Assembly: GCA_036733985.1 (NCBI GenBank)
Contig: DAIMZM010000059.1
Coordinates: forward strand, 1 to 15,127
Length of the DNA stretch: 15,127 bases
Direction of reading: 5' to 3'
From: DAIMZM01 sp036733985
Lineage (GTDB): Bacteria > Bacillota > Dehalobacteriia > UBA4068
Part shown: one piece after another, positions 1 to 6,362 of the stretch
How the letters are laid out: each line of letters starts with the position of its first letter
Numbering within the stretch: the stretch's first letter is position 1
Program-made: the position numbers and the translations under genes
Notes under the pieces: generated by a model
What the model was told of the DNA's origin: nothing
Seen by the model: only the letters and a program-made list of their open reading frames with translations
Database searches by the model: none

Positions 1-422
1 GGCTGATCCGGCAGGCCCGGTGGATCAACGACAGCATGCCCGGCTTTGTGGCCGGCCGCCTGGAGCAGGCGCTGGCCAATATTGAGCAGCCGAAAATCGC
101 CGTGCTGGGCGTGACCTATAAGCCGAATGTGGATGATACCCGGGAAAGCCCCATCCTGGAGCTCATGGAATTGCTGCGGGAAAAGGGCGCTATTGTCAGC
201 TGCCACGACCCCTATGCCCGGGGCTATGAGCGGGATTTGCTCACCGTGGCCCAGGGCGCGGATTTGCTGCTTTTAGGCGTGCATCATCAGCAATACGCCC
301 GGCTTTCCCCAGAGCTGCTAGGGGGCGTGATGCGCCGCCGCCTGCTGTATGATACCAGGAATTTTATTGACCGGGCCGCGTTTACGGCAGCCGGCTTTAC
401 CGTCTACACCCTGGGCGAATAA
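1..422 (+). CDS. Nucleotide-sugar dehydrogenase, C-terminal part (5' end outside window)
   Basis: The reading frame is already open at base 3 and ends in TAA at 420-422, giving the last 139 residues of a UDP-glucose/GDP-mannose dehydrogenase family protein. These enzymes oxidise the C6 hydroxyl of a nucleotide sugar to a carboxylate in two NAD-dependent steps. The first residues (ARWINDSMP) match the end of the central dimerisation domain, where UDP-ManNAc/UDP-GlcNAc dehydrogenases have ARxxND-type motifs. The rest is the UDP-binding C-terminal domain, shown by the GVTYKPNVDDTRESP segment with its typical GxxYKxxxxDxRESP pattern. The NAD-binding domain and catalytic cysteine lie upstream of the window, so the exact substrate cannot be read; a WecC-like UDP-ManNAc dehydrogenase is one possibility. 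The next gene starts 11 nt downstream on the same strand, so the two are probably cotranscribed. A role in uronic-acid supply for the envelope glycan genes nearby is inference. Confidence 0.88.
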   Translation, partial: LIRQARWINDSMPGFVAGRLEQALANIEQPKIAVLGVTYKPNVDDTRESPILELMELLREKGAIVSCHDPYARGYERDLLTVAQGADLLLLGVHHQQYARLSPELLGGVMRRRLLYDTRNFIDRAAFTAAGFTVYTLGE

Positions 423-433
423 GGCGGGCAGCT

Positions 434-1558
434 ATGTGGCAGAGCCGTCTCTTTCCGTGCAGCCATACCGATGATTTGAAAGCCCGGCCCCGGCCCGCTA
501 AAGCCAGGGCTGATATGGGCCCGGCCTTAGCCCTGTTCCTGGCGCTGCCCTTGCTTTTGGCCGCGCTGGCCCTAACGCTGATCCAAAACCAGGCGCGCCA
601 AGAGGTCCTGGCCGCTCAGGATCCGCCGGCCCAGGCGGTTGAGGAGCAGGCGGCGCCGCCAATGCTCACCGGCCTCACCGCCACCCTGACCGGCCCGGTT
701 GCTATCCAATTGGCCTGGGATAAGCTGGCGGCCGGGATCAGCTATGTGCTGCAATGGCAAAGCGACGACGGCCTGGACAGCGGCAGCCTGGCCTTAGCCG
801 ATCAGGGTCATAGCTTTGCGGAACTCCGCCCCGGCAGCGTCTATACTTTTACGGTGACGCCGTTGCTCAACGGGGAAGCGGGCCAAGCCGCCGCTATTAC
901 CTGCGCCACGCCGGAGGTGGCCCAGGTGCTGGCTTTGCGGGCGGAAGCCCTGGATGACAGCAGCCTGGAAATCAGCTGGGACTATCTGGATACGGGCCGG
1001 GATATCCGTTGGGAGATCAGCTACAGCCATGAGCGGGGCGGGGGCGATCTTTATGCCTATACCACCCCGGCCGGGCAAAGCTCGGCCTCGGTCGTGCTGA
1101 GCAACCTTTACCCCCATACCAGATATGAGATCAGCATAGCCGGGGCTTTTGCCGAAGCCAAGACCAGGCAGGCCCCGCGCTTCCAAAAATGGCAGATGGG
1201 CCTGGCTTATTTCAGCTTTTATGAGCAGCCGGAAAGCGGCGGCTGGGAAGATGCGGATCATTACGGCCCGGCCCAAAACTATTTCCGTGCAGGCAGCCCG
1301 GTGGTGGCCAAATATGGGGTCTACTGCGGTTATACCGTTGAAGATAAAGTCTTTGACCTGCTGCTCATCGCCCGGCTGGAAGACGGCTATTCCTATGTAA
1401 AAAATGAAGGGCCCATGGTGATCAACAACGATCTGACCTGGTGGACCGGGGGCTTTTACCCTGGCGAGCTGGGCGGCTTCCAGCAGGCCGGGGATTATAT
1501 TTACGATATTTATCTGGACCGCCGCTATTTCGGCACAGCCAGCCTGCATATCTACTAA
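434..1558 (+). CDS. Membrane-anchored fibronectin type III domain protein
   Basis: This 374-residue protein has a short basic N-terminus (about 1-28), one hydrophobic segment at about 29-51 (alanine- and leucine-rich), and an extracellular part. The hydrophobic segment looks like an uncleaved signal anchor. Residues about 76-158 and 163-243 each read as fibronectin type III domains: each has a central tryptophan strand (LAWDK; ISWDY) and a late YTFTVTP or YEISIAG strand. Residues about 250-374 form a tyrosine- and tryptophan-rich tail of unknown family that ends like a beta-sandwich (YIYDIYLDRRYFGTAS). The ATG at 434 has AAGGCGGG a few bases upstream. An in-frame ATG at 515, just before the hydrophobic stretch, is a possible alternative start. 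A strong terminator follows the stop codon. Such proteins usually act in surface adhesion or polymer binding, but no enzymatic motif is visible and the true role is unknown. Confidence 0.8.
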   Translation: MWQSRLFPCSHTDDLKARPRPAKARADMGPALALFLALPLLLAALALTLIQNQARQEVLAAQDPPAQAVEEQAAPPMLTGLTATLTGPVAIQLAWDKLAAGISYVLQWQSDDGLDSGSLALADQGHSFAELRPGSVYTFTVTPLLNGEAGQAAAITCATPEVAQVLALRAEALDDSSLEISWDYLDTGRDIRWEISYSHERGGGDLYAYTTPAGQSSASVVLSNLYPHTRYEISIAGAFAEAKTRQAPRFQKWQMGLAYFSFYEQPESGGWEDADHYGPAQNYFRAGSPVVAKYGVYCGYTVEDKVFDLLLIARLEDGYSYVKNEGPMVINNDLTWWTGGFYPGELGGFQQAGDYIYDIYLDRRYFGTASLHIY

Positions 1559-1577
1559 CGGAATTGGAACAGGACTA

Positions 1578-1604
1578 AAAAGAGCGGCGAAACGCCGCTC
1601 TTTT
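1578..1604. terminator. Bidirectional rho-independent terminator between convergent genes
   Basis: A perfect 12-bp inverted repeat (AAAAGAGCGGCG / CGCCGCTCTTTT) encloses an AAA loop. It gives a T-run on both strands, so it can end the fibronectin-protein transcript (+) 20 nt after its stop codon and the ABC permease transcript (-) about 40 nt after its stop codon. A tandem 10-bp repeat (TTTATTCTGG twice, 1607-1626) lies just beside it and has no evident role. Confidence 0.92.
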
Positions 1605-1644
1605 ACTTTATTCTGGTTTATTCTGGCGCAGGCCCGGGCCGCGT

Positions 1645-2274
1645 CTAAAGATCTTTTTTCTGATACAAGGTTAGGGAAATGCGGTAGGAAACCACAACAA
1701 TCAATACGGTGAGGATTATTCCGGCAGAGAGCAGGGCGCCGAAAGACAGCTCCATCAGGGCTTGCAGGTTAAAATCCAGGACCTGCCCCAGCAGCATAAA
1801 CAAGGCATAGGGCGCCAGGAAAGCCGTCAGCATCACCAGCCTGGCTTTCTCAACGCCCAGCTTATAGATAAAAGGCAGGACGATTGAAGCATAAAGCAGG
1901 GCTACTAAAAAAGAAACCGCCGCGGTGACCAGCATTTCGCCCAGATTCACCGGTATAAAGAAGGAAGCGGCAAAGCCCAGCAGCAGCGCCAGCAAACAGC
2001 CGGCCAGGCCCAGCAGCAGCATAAGCAGATACTTGGACAAAACCAGCTCCCGGCGGGTTAAAGGCATGGTCAGGGCCAGCCGGTCCCATTTGGCAGCCTC
2101 GTCATAGCCCATGGAATTCACCGCCACCATCACCGTCATGATGCAGAACATGGCGGCCAACACGCCCACGGAACCCCGGGGGATGAAAATAACGCACCAG
2201 ATCAGGAATACCACGCCCACGGTCTTGAAGTATTTGCGGATGGTCAGGATATCCTTGACAATCAGGCCAATCAT
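1645..2274 (-). CDS. ABC-2 type transporter permease (six membrane spans)
   Basis: This 209-residue integral membrane protein is the permease partner of the ATPase encoded directly upstream. Six hydrophobic segments can be seen. The segment GYDEAAKWDRL followed by MPLTRRELVLSKYL, after the second span, is typical of the ABC2_membrane_5 family (Pfam PF13346). That family includes small-molecule and peptide exporters as well as many uncharacterised systems. I chose the ATG at 2274 because GGGGAGG sits 7 nt upstream (2282-2288) and overlaps the stop codon of the ATPase gene. An in-frame ATG at 2304 would add ten residues but lies inside the previous gene. This is the last gene of the minus-strand unit and ends before the shared terminator. 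The substrate is unknown. It is shorter than, and unlike, the Wzm-type permeases of known polysaccharide exporters. Confidence 0.85.
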   Translation of the reverse strand: MIGLIVKDILTIRKYFKTVGVVFLIWCVIFIPRGSVGVLAAMFCIMTVMVAVNSMGYDEAAKWDRLALTMPLTRRELVLSKYLLMLLLGLAGCLLALLLGFAASFFIPVNLGEMLVTAAVSFLVALLYASIVLPFIYKLGVEKARLVMLTAFLAPYALFMLLGQVLDFNLQALMELSFGALLSAGIILTVLIVVVSYRISLTLYQKKDL

Positions 2275-2278
2275 CAGA

Positions 2279-2992
2279 CTACCTCCCCTGCTCATGATGA
2301 ACATAGTCCAGCATCAATTCCTCAATGCTGCCGCCAAGCTTGGCCTTTTCCTCACAGAAGACCAGCCGTCCCTGGTGGATGAAAGCGATGCGGTCGGCAA
2401 CCTTTTCCAAATCGCTGGTGATATGGGAGGAGAGAAATACGGCCCGGCCTTCCCCCCCAGCCACAAAGCGCTGGAAAACCGCCAGGATCTCCTCCCGCAT
2501 GATCGGGTCCAGGCCGGAGGTGGCCTCGTCCAGGATCAGCAGTTGGGGGTGATGGGACAGGGCCGCGGCAATGGACAGCTTCATTTTCATGCCCCGGGAA
2601 TAGTCCTTGACCAGCTTCTTTTCCGGCAGCTGAAATTCCCGGATGTATTGGCTGTAGAGGCTGCCATCCCATTTATGGGGGTAGACGCGGCTAAGGATTT
2701 TATCAATATCCGTTACCCTGAGCGTATCATGGAACATGCTTTCATCCAGCACCACGCCGAGGCGGGATTTGATCTCCCGCTCATTCCCAGCCATATCCAG
2801 GCCGAAGAAGCAAGCCTCGCCCCCGTCCTTGCGGCAGATATTGAGCATGGTCTTGATGGTGGTGGTTTTGCCAGCCCCGTTCTCCCCCACAAAGCCCATA
2901 ATGGAACCGGCGGGCAGTGTCAGATCGATATTGTCCAGCACAAAGCCGGGATATTCCTTGCGCAGCCCCTTTAGGGCCATCACCGCTTCCAT
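2279..2992 (-). CDS. ABC transporter ATP-binding protein
   Basis: This 237-residue cytoplasmic ATPase powers the adjacent permease. All nucleotide-binding motifs are present: Walker A GENGAGKT at 36-43, a degenerate signature YSRGMKMKL at 131-139, Walker B LLILDEAT at 151-158 followed by the D-loop SGLDP, and the switch histidine in LSSH at 190. The SRGM form of the signature is common in ATPases of ABC-2 exporters such as the BcrA/YhcH type. There is no C-terminal carbohydrate-binding extension of the kind that some Wzt proteins carry. The ATG at 2992 overlaps the TGA of the upstream gene by one base (TGATG), with AAGGAGG about 7 nt before it, so translation is probably coupled. No GntR-type regulator, which often accompanies this exporter type, is present. 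The cargo is not known. Location among glycan genes suggests envelope-related export, but this is inference. Confidence 0.93.
   Translation of the reverse strand: MEAVMALKGLRKEYPGFVLDNIDLTLPAGSIMGFVGENGAGKTTTIKTMLNICRKDGGEACFFGLDMAGNEREIKSRLGVVLDESMFHDTLRVTDIDKILSRVYPHKWDGSLYSQYIREFQLPEKKLVKDYSRGMKMKLSIAAALSHHPQLLILDEATSGLDPIMREEILAVFQRFVAGGEGRAVFLSSHITSDLEKVADRIAFIHQGRLVFCEEKAKLGGSIEELMLDYVHHEQGR
2282..2288 (-). promoter_or_regulatory. Ribosome binding site that fixes the permease start
   Basis: On the minus strand GGGGAGG precedes the ATG at 2274 by 7 nt and lies across the end of the upstream ATPase gene (stop at 2279-2281). This supports the shorter permease start and suggests coupled translation of the ATPase and permease. 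Confidence 0.8.
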
Positions 2993-4647
2993 CAGCGCGC
3001 CTCCTTCTCCTGTGTCTGCTTATCCTGCGACTGCCGGAAGAAACCCAGATAAATAAGCATGGCGGCCATGCCCCAAAAATAAGCGGTCATATAGGGTTCT
3101 TCGAAAATATTTTCAAAAAGGCAATGGGTCAGCACCCCCAGCATGCCGGAGAAGATCCCCACCGCCAGCAGGCGTTTATTGCCGACGGCCCGGGTCAGCG
3201 CCTCACCCTGGTTCAAGGCGAAGCTTTTATCGCTCTTCTGGATGGCCTTCACCCCCAGCCAGACCAGGGCCAGCAACAGCAGCAGATAGCAGATCAGGCC
3301 CAGATAGCCCATTTCCACCATGGTTTTCAGATAATAATTATCCATATAGAAGTATCTGAACGTCTCTGTTTCATCCAGCAGCTGATTGTTCATAGCCACC
3401 GCGCCGCCGAAACGGCCCAGGCCATAGCCGAACCAGGGATTGTTCTCGGTCAGCAGCAGCCGGCCGGTTTCCCAGCGCATAGCCCGGCCGCCAATGGCCG
3501 AAGCCTCGGCAAAATCCTGAGTGAACAGATAAGTGATGCGGCTGGTGATGCTGGGTACGAAAACCAGCACCCCGGCGGCTGCCAAGCCCATCAGGGCGAT
3601 CAGCCTTTTGTCCGCAAACAGGGCAAAGATCAGGACGGCCACGATCATGCCGATCCAGGCCCCCCGGGAAAAGGTGAACAGCAGGGCCAGCAGCATCAGC
3701 CCTACCAGGGCGAAGCAGAGGAATTTTACCAGCGGGCGCTTGCAGTAATAAATGCCCGCCGCTGCCAAAGGCGCGGTCAGTACCAGCAGGGAGCCCATAA
3801 TATTGGGGCTGCCGGTGAGGGAAAAGACCCGGGTGCGCACACCCATTTCCGTCTGGCTCACCCAATGGGCGGGGATTTCCACGCCGATGATATATTGGTA
3901 AATGCCGTGAAGGGTGATGATCACGGCCACTGCCAGCAAAGCGCCGTACAGCACCTGGAAATCCCGGTCGTTTTCCAGCAGGCGCAGGATGATGAAATAC
4001 CAAAGCAGATACTGAACCACGATGCGGTAGCCGGGCAGAGCCACCTCCGGATAGGGCCTTACCAGGGACATCAGCAGGAAGCCCCCGCTGAAAAACAGCA
4101 GCAGCCAGGCGTCCAGGCCGGTTTCCCGGCGGAGGGCCGTGGTCTGCCGCAAAGCCCGCCGCCACAGCACCAGTCCCAGGGCCAGGATGATGAAAGCTTC
4201 CTCCCAGACCGCGGAAACCAGGGTCAGGTGCAGGGTATCCCGGATCAGGTATTCGACGGGCAGGTAAAAGCCGAAAGCCGCCAGCAGCCACTGGCGCAGG
4301 CTTAAGCGGTTGACGGCGGACAGCACCCGGCTGTTGGCGCTGATTTTCAGGTACCCATCCCGGATCGCAGCCAGCAGGCGGTAGAACAGGCTCTCTCTCA
4401 GCCAATCCCCTACCCTTTCCAGGCCCCGGCCCAGGGCGTGCAGGGCCCGGGCATAGACGCTGTTTTCAACAAGGTTGTCCGGCCCGCCCCAAGCCAGCCA
4501 GGCCCGATAGGCCCGGGATTGCCGGAAATTTTGCCGCAGCCAGGTAATGGCCCGGCAGATGGCCCCCTGCCGCCACCAGCCCCGCAAAGCGGCGGCCAGG
4601 CTGACCAGGGCTTGGCAGATGAAGCTGTTGGCAAAGATTCCGCCCAT
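2992..4647 (-). CDS. O-antigen ligase/polymerase family membrane protein (Wzy_C)
   Basis: This 551-residue polytopic membrane protein belongs to the O-antigen ligase/Wzy polymerase family, which transfers or joins lipid-carrier-linked glycan on the outer face of the membrane. The family signature FTFSRGAW is at about 324-331. It is preceded by the SLTGSPNIMGSLL segment and followed by an extracytoplasmic loop containing RAMRWETGRLL and PWFGYGLGRFG, typical of Firmicutes members. About ten to twelve hydrophobic spans run from residue 120 to 540, and the tail is charged. Residues 1-115 carry no clear membrane span before the core. They contain about six degenerate 20-residue units rich in arginine, tryptophan and leucine (see findings). 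I chose the ATG at 4647, which overlaps the stop of the DUF4330 gene as TGATG. An in-frame ATG at 4686 lies inside that gene. Whether this is a ligase (wall or protein) or a polymerase cannot be told from sequence. Confidence 0.85.
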   Translation of the reverse strand: MGGIFANSFICQALVSLAAALRGWWRQGAICRAITWLRQNFRQSRAYRAWLAWGGPDNLVENSVYARALHALGRGLERVGDWLRESLFYRLLAAIRDGYLKISANSRVLSAVNRLSLRQWLLAAFGFYLPVEYLIRDTLHLTLVSAVWEEAFIILALGLVLWRRALRQTTALRRETGLDAWLLLFFSGGFLLMSLVRPYPEVALPGYRIVVQYLLWYFIILRLLENDRDFQVLYGALLAVAVIITLHGIYQYIIGVEIPAHWVSQTEMGVRTRVFSLTGSPNIMGSLLVLTAPLAAAGIYYCKRPLVKFLCFALVGLMLLALLFTFSRGAWIGMIVAVLIFALFADKRLIALMGLAAAGVLVFVPSITSRITYLFTQDFAEASAIGGRAMRWETGRLLLTENNPWFGYGLGRFGGAVAMNNQLLDETETFRYFYMDNYYLKTMVEMGYLGLICYLLLLLALVWLGVKAIQKSDKSFALNQGEALTRAVGNKRLLAVGIFSGMLGVLTHCLFENIFEEPYMTAYFWGMAAMLIYLGFFRQSQDKQTQEKEAR

Positions 4648-5150
4648 CAGTCGGCAATCTCCATATAGTAAATGATGCCGCTGCATTCAAAGGTCTGGGT
4701 TTTCACAATGAAGGTGCGGCCGGTGCGGACTTCCTGGGAACCGATCTTGGGGCTGGCGGTATCCTTAGCCACCGTGGTCTTGATCTCGATCATGATATCC
4801 TGTTTCGTGGGATCCACCGCGTCCACAATGCTCCCGTCGGCAGTGGGGTTCTGCATCACATAATCGTCGAACCAGACGTCGCTGATATAAGCGTCCAGAT
4901 AGGCATTGCCGGAAACCATCCGCTGACCCACCAAATCCTGGCGCTGCACCTCGGCCACCAGATCCGGATGGGAACCGGCAATGGCCACCACCGCGGTGAG
5001 CTCGGCCTGTTCGGAGATGGCGTCGCTGACCCGATCCCCCAGCAACTGCCAGACAATGGCCCCGGCCACGGCTACAATAGCGATTAAGACCAAAAGATCC
5101 ACCACATTGATCAGGCCGAACAGCTTTCCCTTTTCATTTACGATCTTCAT
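4647..5150 (-). CDS. DUF4330 single-pass membrane protein
   Basis: This 167-residue protein opens with a short cytoplasmic stretch (MKIVNEKGKLFGLINVVD), one membrane span at about 19-40, and an outer domain to the C-terminus that lacks catalytic signatures. The KGKLFGLINVVDLLVL start is characteristic of the DUF4330 family (Pfam PF14221), found mainly in Bacillota and often next to wall-polysaccharide genes. Its function is not established. The outer part is rich in beta-type sequence with repeated valine and threonine strands, fitting an accessory or scaffold role for the membrane machinery encoded beside it. The start is well supported by TAGGAGG 6-7 nt before the ATG at 5150. The gene overlaps the ligase-like gene downstream by one base. 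A 63-nt spacer without a terminator separates it from the upstream glycosyltransferase, so it is likely in the same transcript. Confidence 0.82.
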   Translation of the reverse strand: MKIVNEKGKLFGLINVVDLLVLIAIVAVAGAIVWQLLGDRVSDAISEQAELTAVVAIAGSHPDLVAEVQRQDLVGQRMVSGNAYLDAYISDVWFDDYVMQNPTADGSIVDAVDPTKQDIMIEIKTTVAKDTASPKIGSQEVRTGRTFIVKTQTFECSGIIYYMEIAD

Positions 5151-5213
5151 AGCATCCTCCTAGATATGATCAAAATCCTTTGCCTGATTGCTTTTCCGCT
5201 TCCGGCTGCCGCC

Positions 5214-6344
5214 TTAGAGCAGCCCCTGTTTTGCCAGAACCGCTTCCATTTGCCGCACCCGGTTGTCCCAGGAGGCGGCCTGGCCCGCTTCCTGCCGCTT
5301 TTGGCGTAAGGCCGGATCATCCTCGGCCAGGGCTTGGCCGCATTTGTCCAGGAAATCCGGGATATCCTCGGCAATATAGACGATCTCCGCGTAATCCCTT
5401 ACTTGCAGAGGCTCGGCTGTGCTGACCAGGGGTTTCCCCGTGGCCAGGTATTCGTAAAACTTCAGCGGGCTTACATCCCGGCTGAGCCGCCCCGGGCTGA
5501 ACAGGTTCAGGCAGACGTCACATTGGGCGATCAGCCTTGGCAATTCCTCTTGGGGCTGCAGGCCCAGGAGCCGGATATTGGCTTTGGCCGTCAGGGGGGC
5601 GATATCCACCCCCGGCATCACCCGGCCGATCAGCCAGATCTCCGCCTCTGGGAAAGCGCCGGCCAGGGCCAGCAAATAATCATAAGCGATGCAGTCCTGG
5701 AGCATGCCCACAAAGCAGAAACGGGCCGGGCCTTCCCGCCGCTTCTCCCCGGCAGCCTGGGCAAACAGCGCGTAAGCCGCGCCGTTGGGGATCAGGGCGG
5801 TCTGGGTATTGTACTGGCTAAGGGTGTCGTAGAGCCCGGCGGCGGTGCAGAAAACCTGGTCGGCTTGGGTGGCCAAATCCTTCTCCATAGTATCCACCAT
5901 TGCCGGGTCCAGCATGCCCTGATAGGCGGAATGCCGGTCCACGCAGTCGTAAACCAGGCCGGCATGGGGCAATCGCCCGGCCAGATCCGCAGCCGTGGGG
6001 GAATAACACCAGAGCAGGGGCTGATCAAAGCCGTGCCGGGCCAGGACGCGCCGGATATAGCGGGCCTGGCAGCGCTGGTTCAGCCGGTTCAGCCAGCGGT
6101 AGCGGTTGCCAAAGGGCAGCACCGGCGGCAGGGCGTAGACCGTGATGTTTGCCCCGGCCCGCTCCCCTCCCCGCCGCCAGGCCTTGAGCCTGGGCCGGAG
6201 GCTTTTGTCTTTGAGGGGGGCCAGATAGCTGACAGGTGGGTCGAAATAAAGGATTTCCTCAGCCCGGATCCGGTTCATCACATTCTGCTTCCGGGTGGGA
6301 TAAGGATGATAATTGGACGTGGATAGACAGACAATGTTCCCCAT
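5214..6344 (-). CDS. Glycosyltransferase (GT-B fold, TuaH-like)
   Basis: This 376-residue cytoplasmic or membrane-associated glycosyltransferase moves a sugar from a nucleotide donor to a lipid-linked or polymer acceptor. The N-terminal half (about 1-190) has the LVYDCVDRHSAY segment near 130-140 seen in teichuronic-acid TuaH-type and related enzymes. In that family, motifs of the YDxxD type follow the LWxxxP strand (here LLWCYSP). The C-terminal nucleotide-sugar-binding half contains FVGMLQ at 211-216, LIGR at 238-241 and VSPLKFYEYLATGKP at 291-305, the usual donor-site glutamate region. The ATG at 6344 has AGAGG about 6-8 nt upstream. The gene starts 18 nt after the fusion gene, so the two are surely cotranscribed. 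Donor and acceptor cannot be read from sequence. Confidence 0.87.
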   Translation of the reverse strand: MGNIVCLSTSNYHPYPTRKQNVMNRIRAEEILYFDPPVSYLAPLKDKSLRPRLKAWRRGGERAGANITVYALPPVLPFGNRYRWLNRLNQRCQARYIRRVLARHGFDQPLLWCYSPTAADLAGRLPHAGLVYDCVDRHSAYQGMLDPAMVDTMEKDLATQADQVFCTAAGLYDTLSQYNTQTALIPNGAAYALFAQAAGEKRREGPARFCFVGMLQDCIAYDYLLALAGAFPEAEIWLIGRVMPGVDIAPLTAKANIRLLGLQPQEELPRLIAQCDVCLNLFSPGRLSRDVSPLKFYEYLATGKPLVSTAEPLQVRDYAEIVYIAEDIPDFLDKCGQALAEDDPALRQKRQEAGQAASWDNRVRQMEAVLAKQGLL

Positions 6345-6362
6345 CGTAACCTCTTTGCTTTA

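Noticed and set aside
2917..4305. A 462-codon open frame on the plus strand opposite the ligase-like gene
   Set aside because: It is antisense to a gene with clear family motifs, and its translation is rich in Gln, His and Pro, as expected of the complement of GC-rich coding DNA. No ribosome binding site or domain is visible.
5334..6326. A 330-codon plus-strand frame opposite the TuaH-like glycosyltransferase
   Set aside because: It is antisense to a well-supported gene, has no recognisable domain and has typical shadow-frame composition. The long antisense frames at 6411-7031, 9397-10305 and 14226-14969 were rejected for the same reason.
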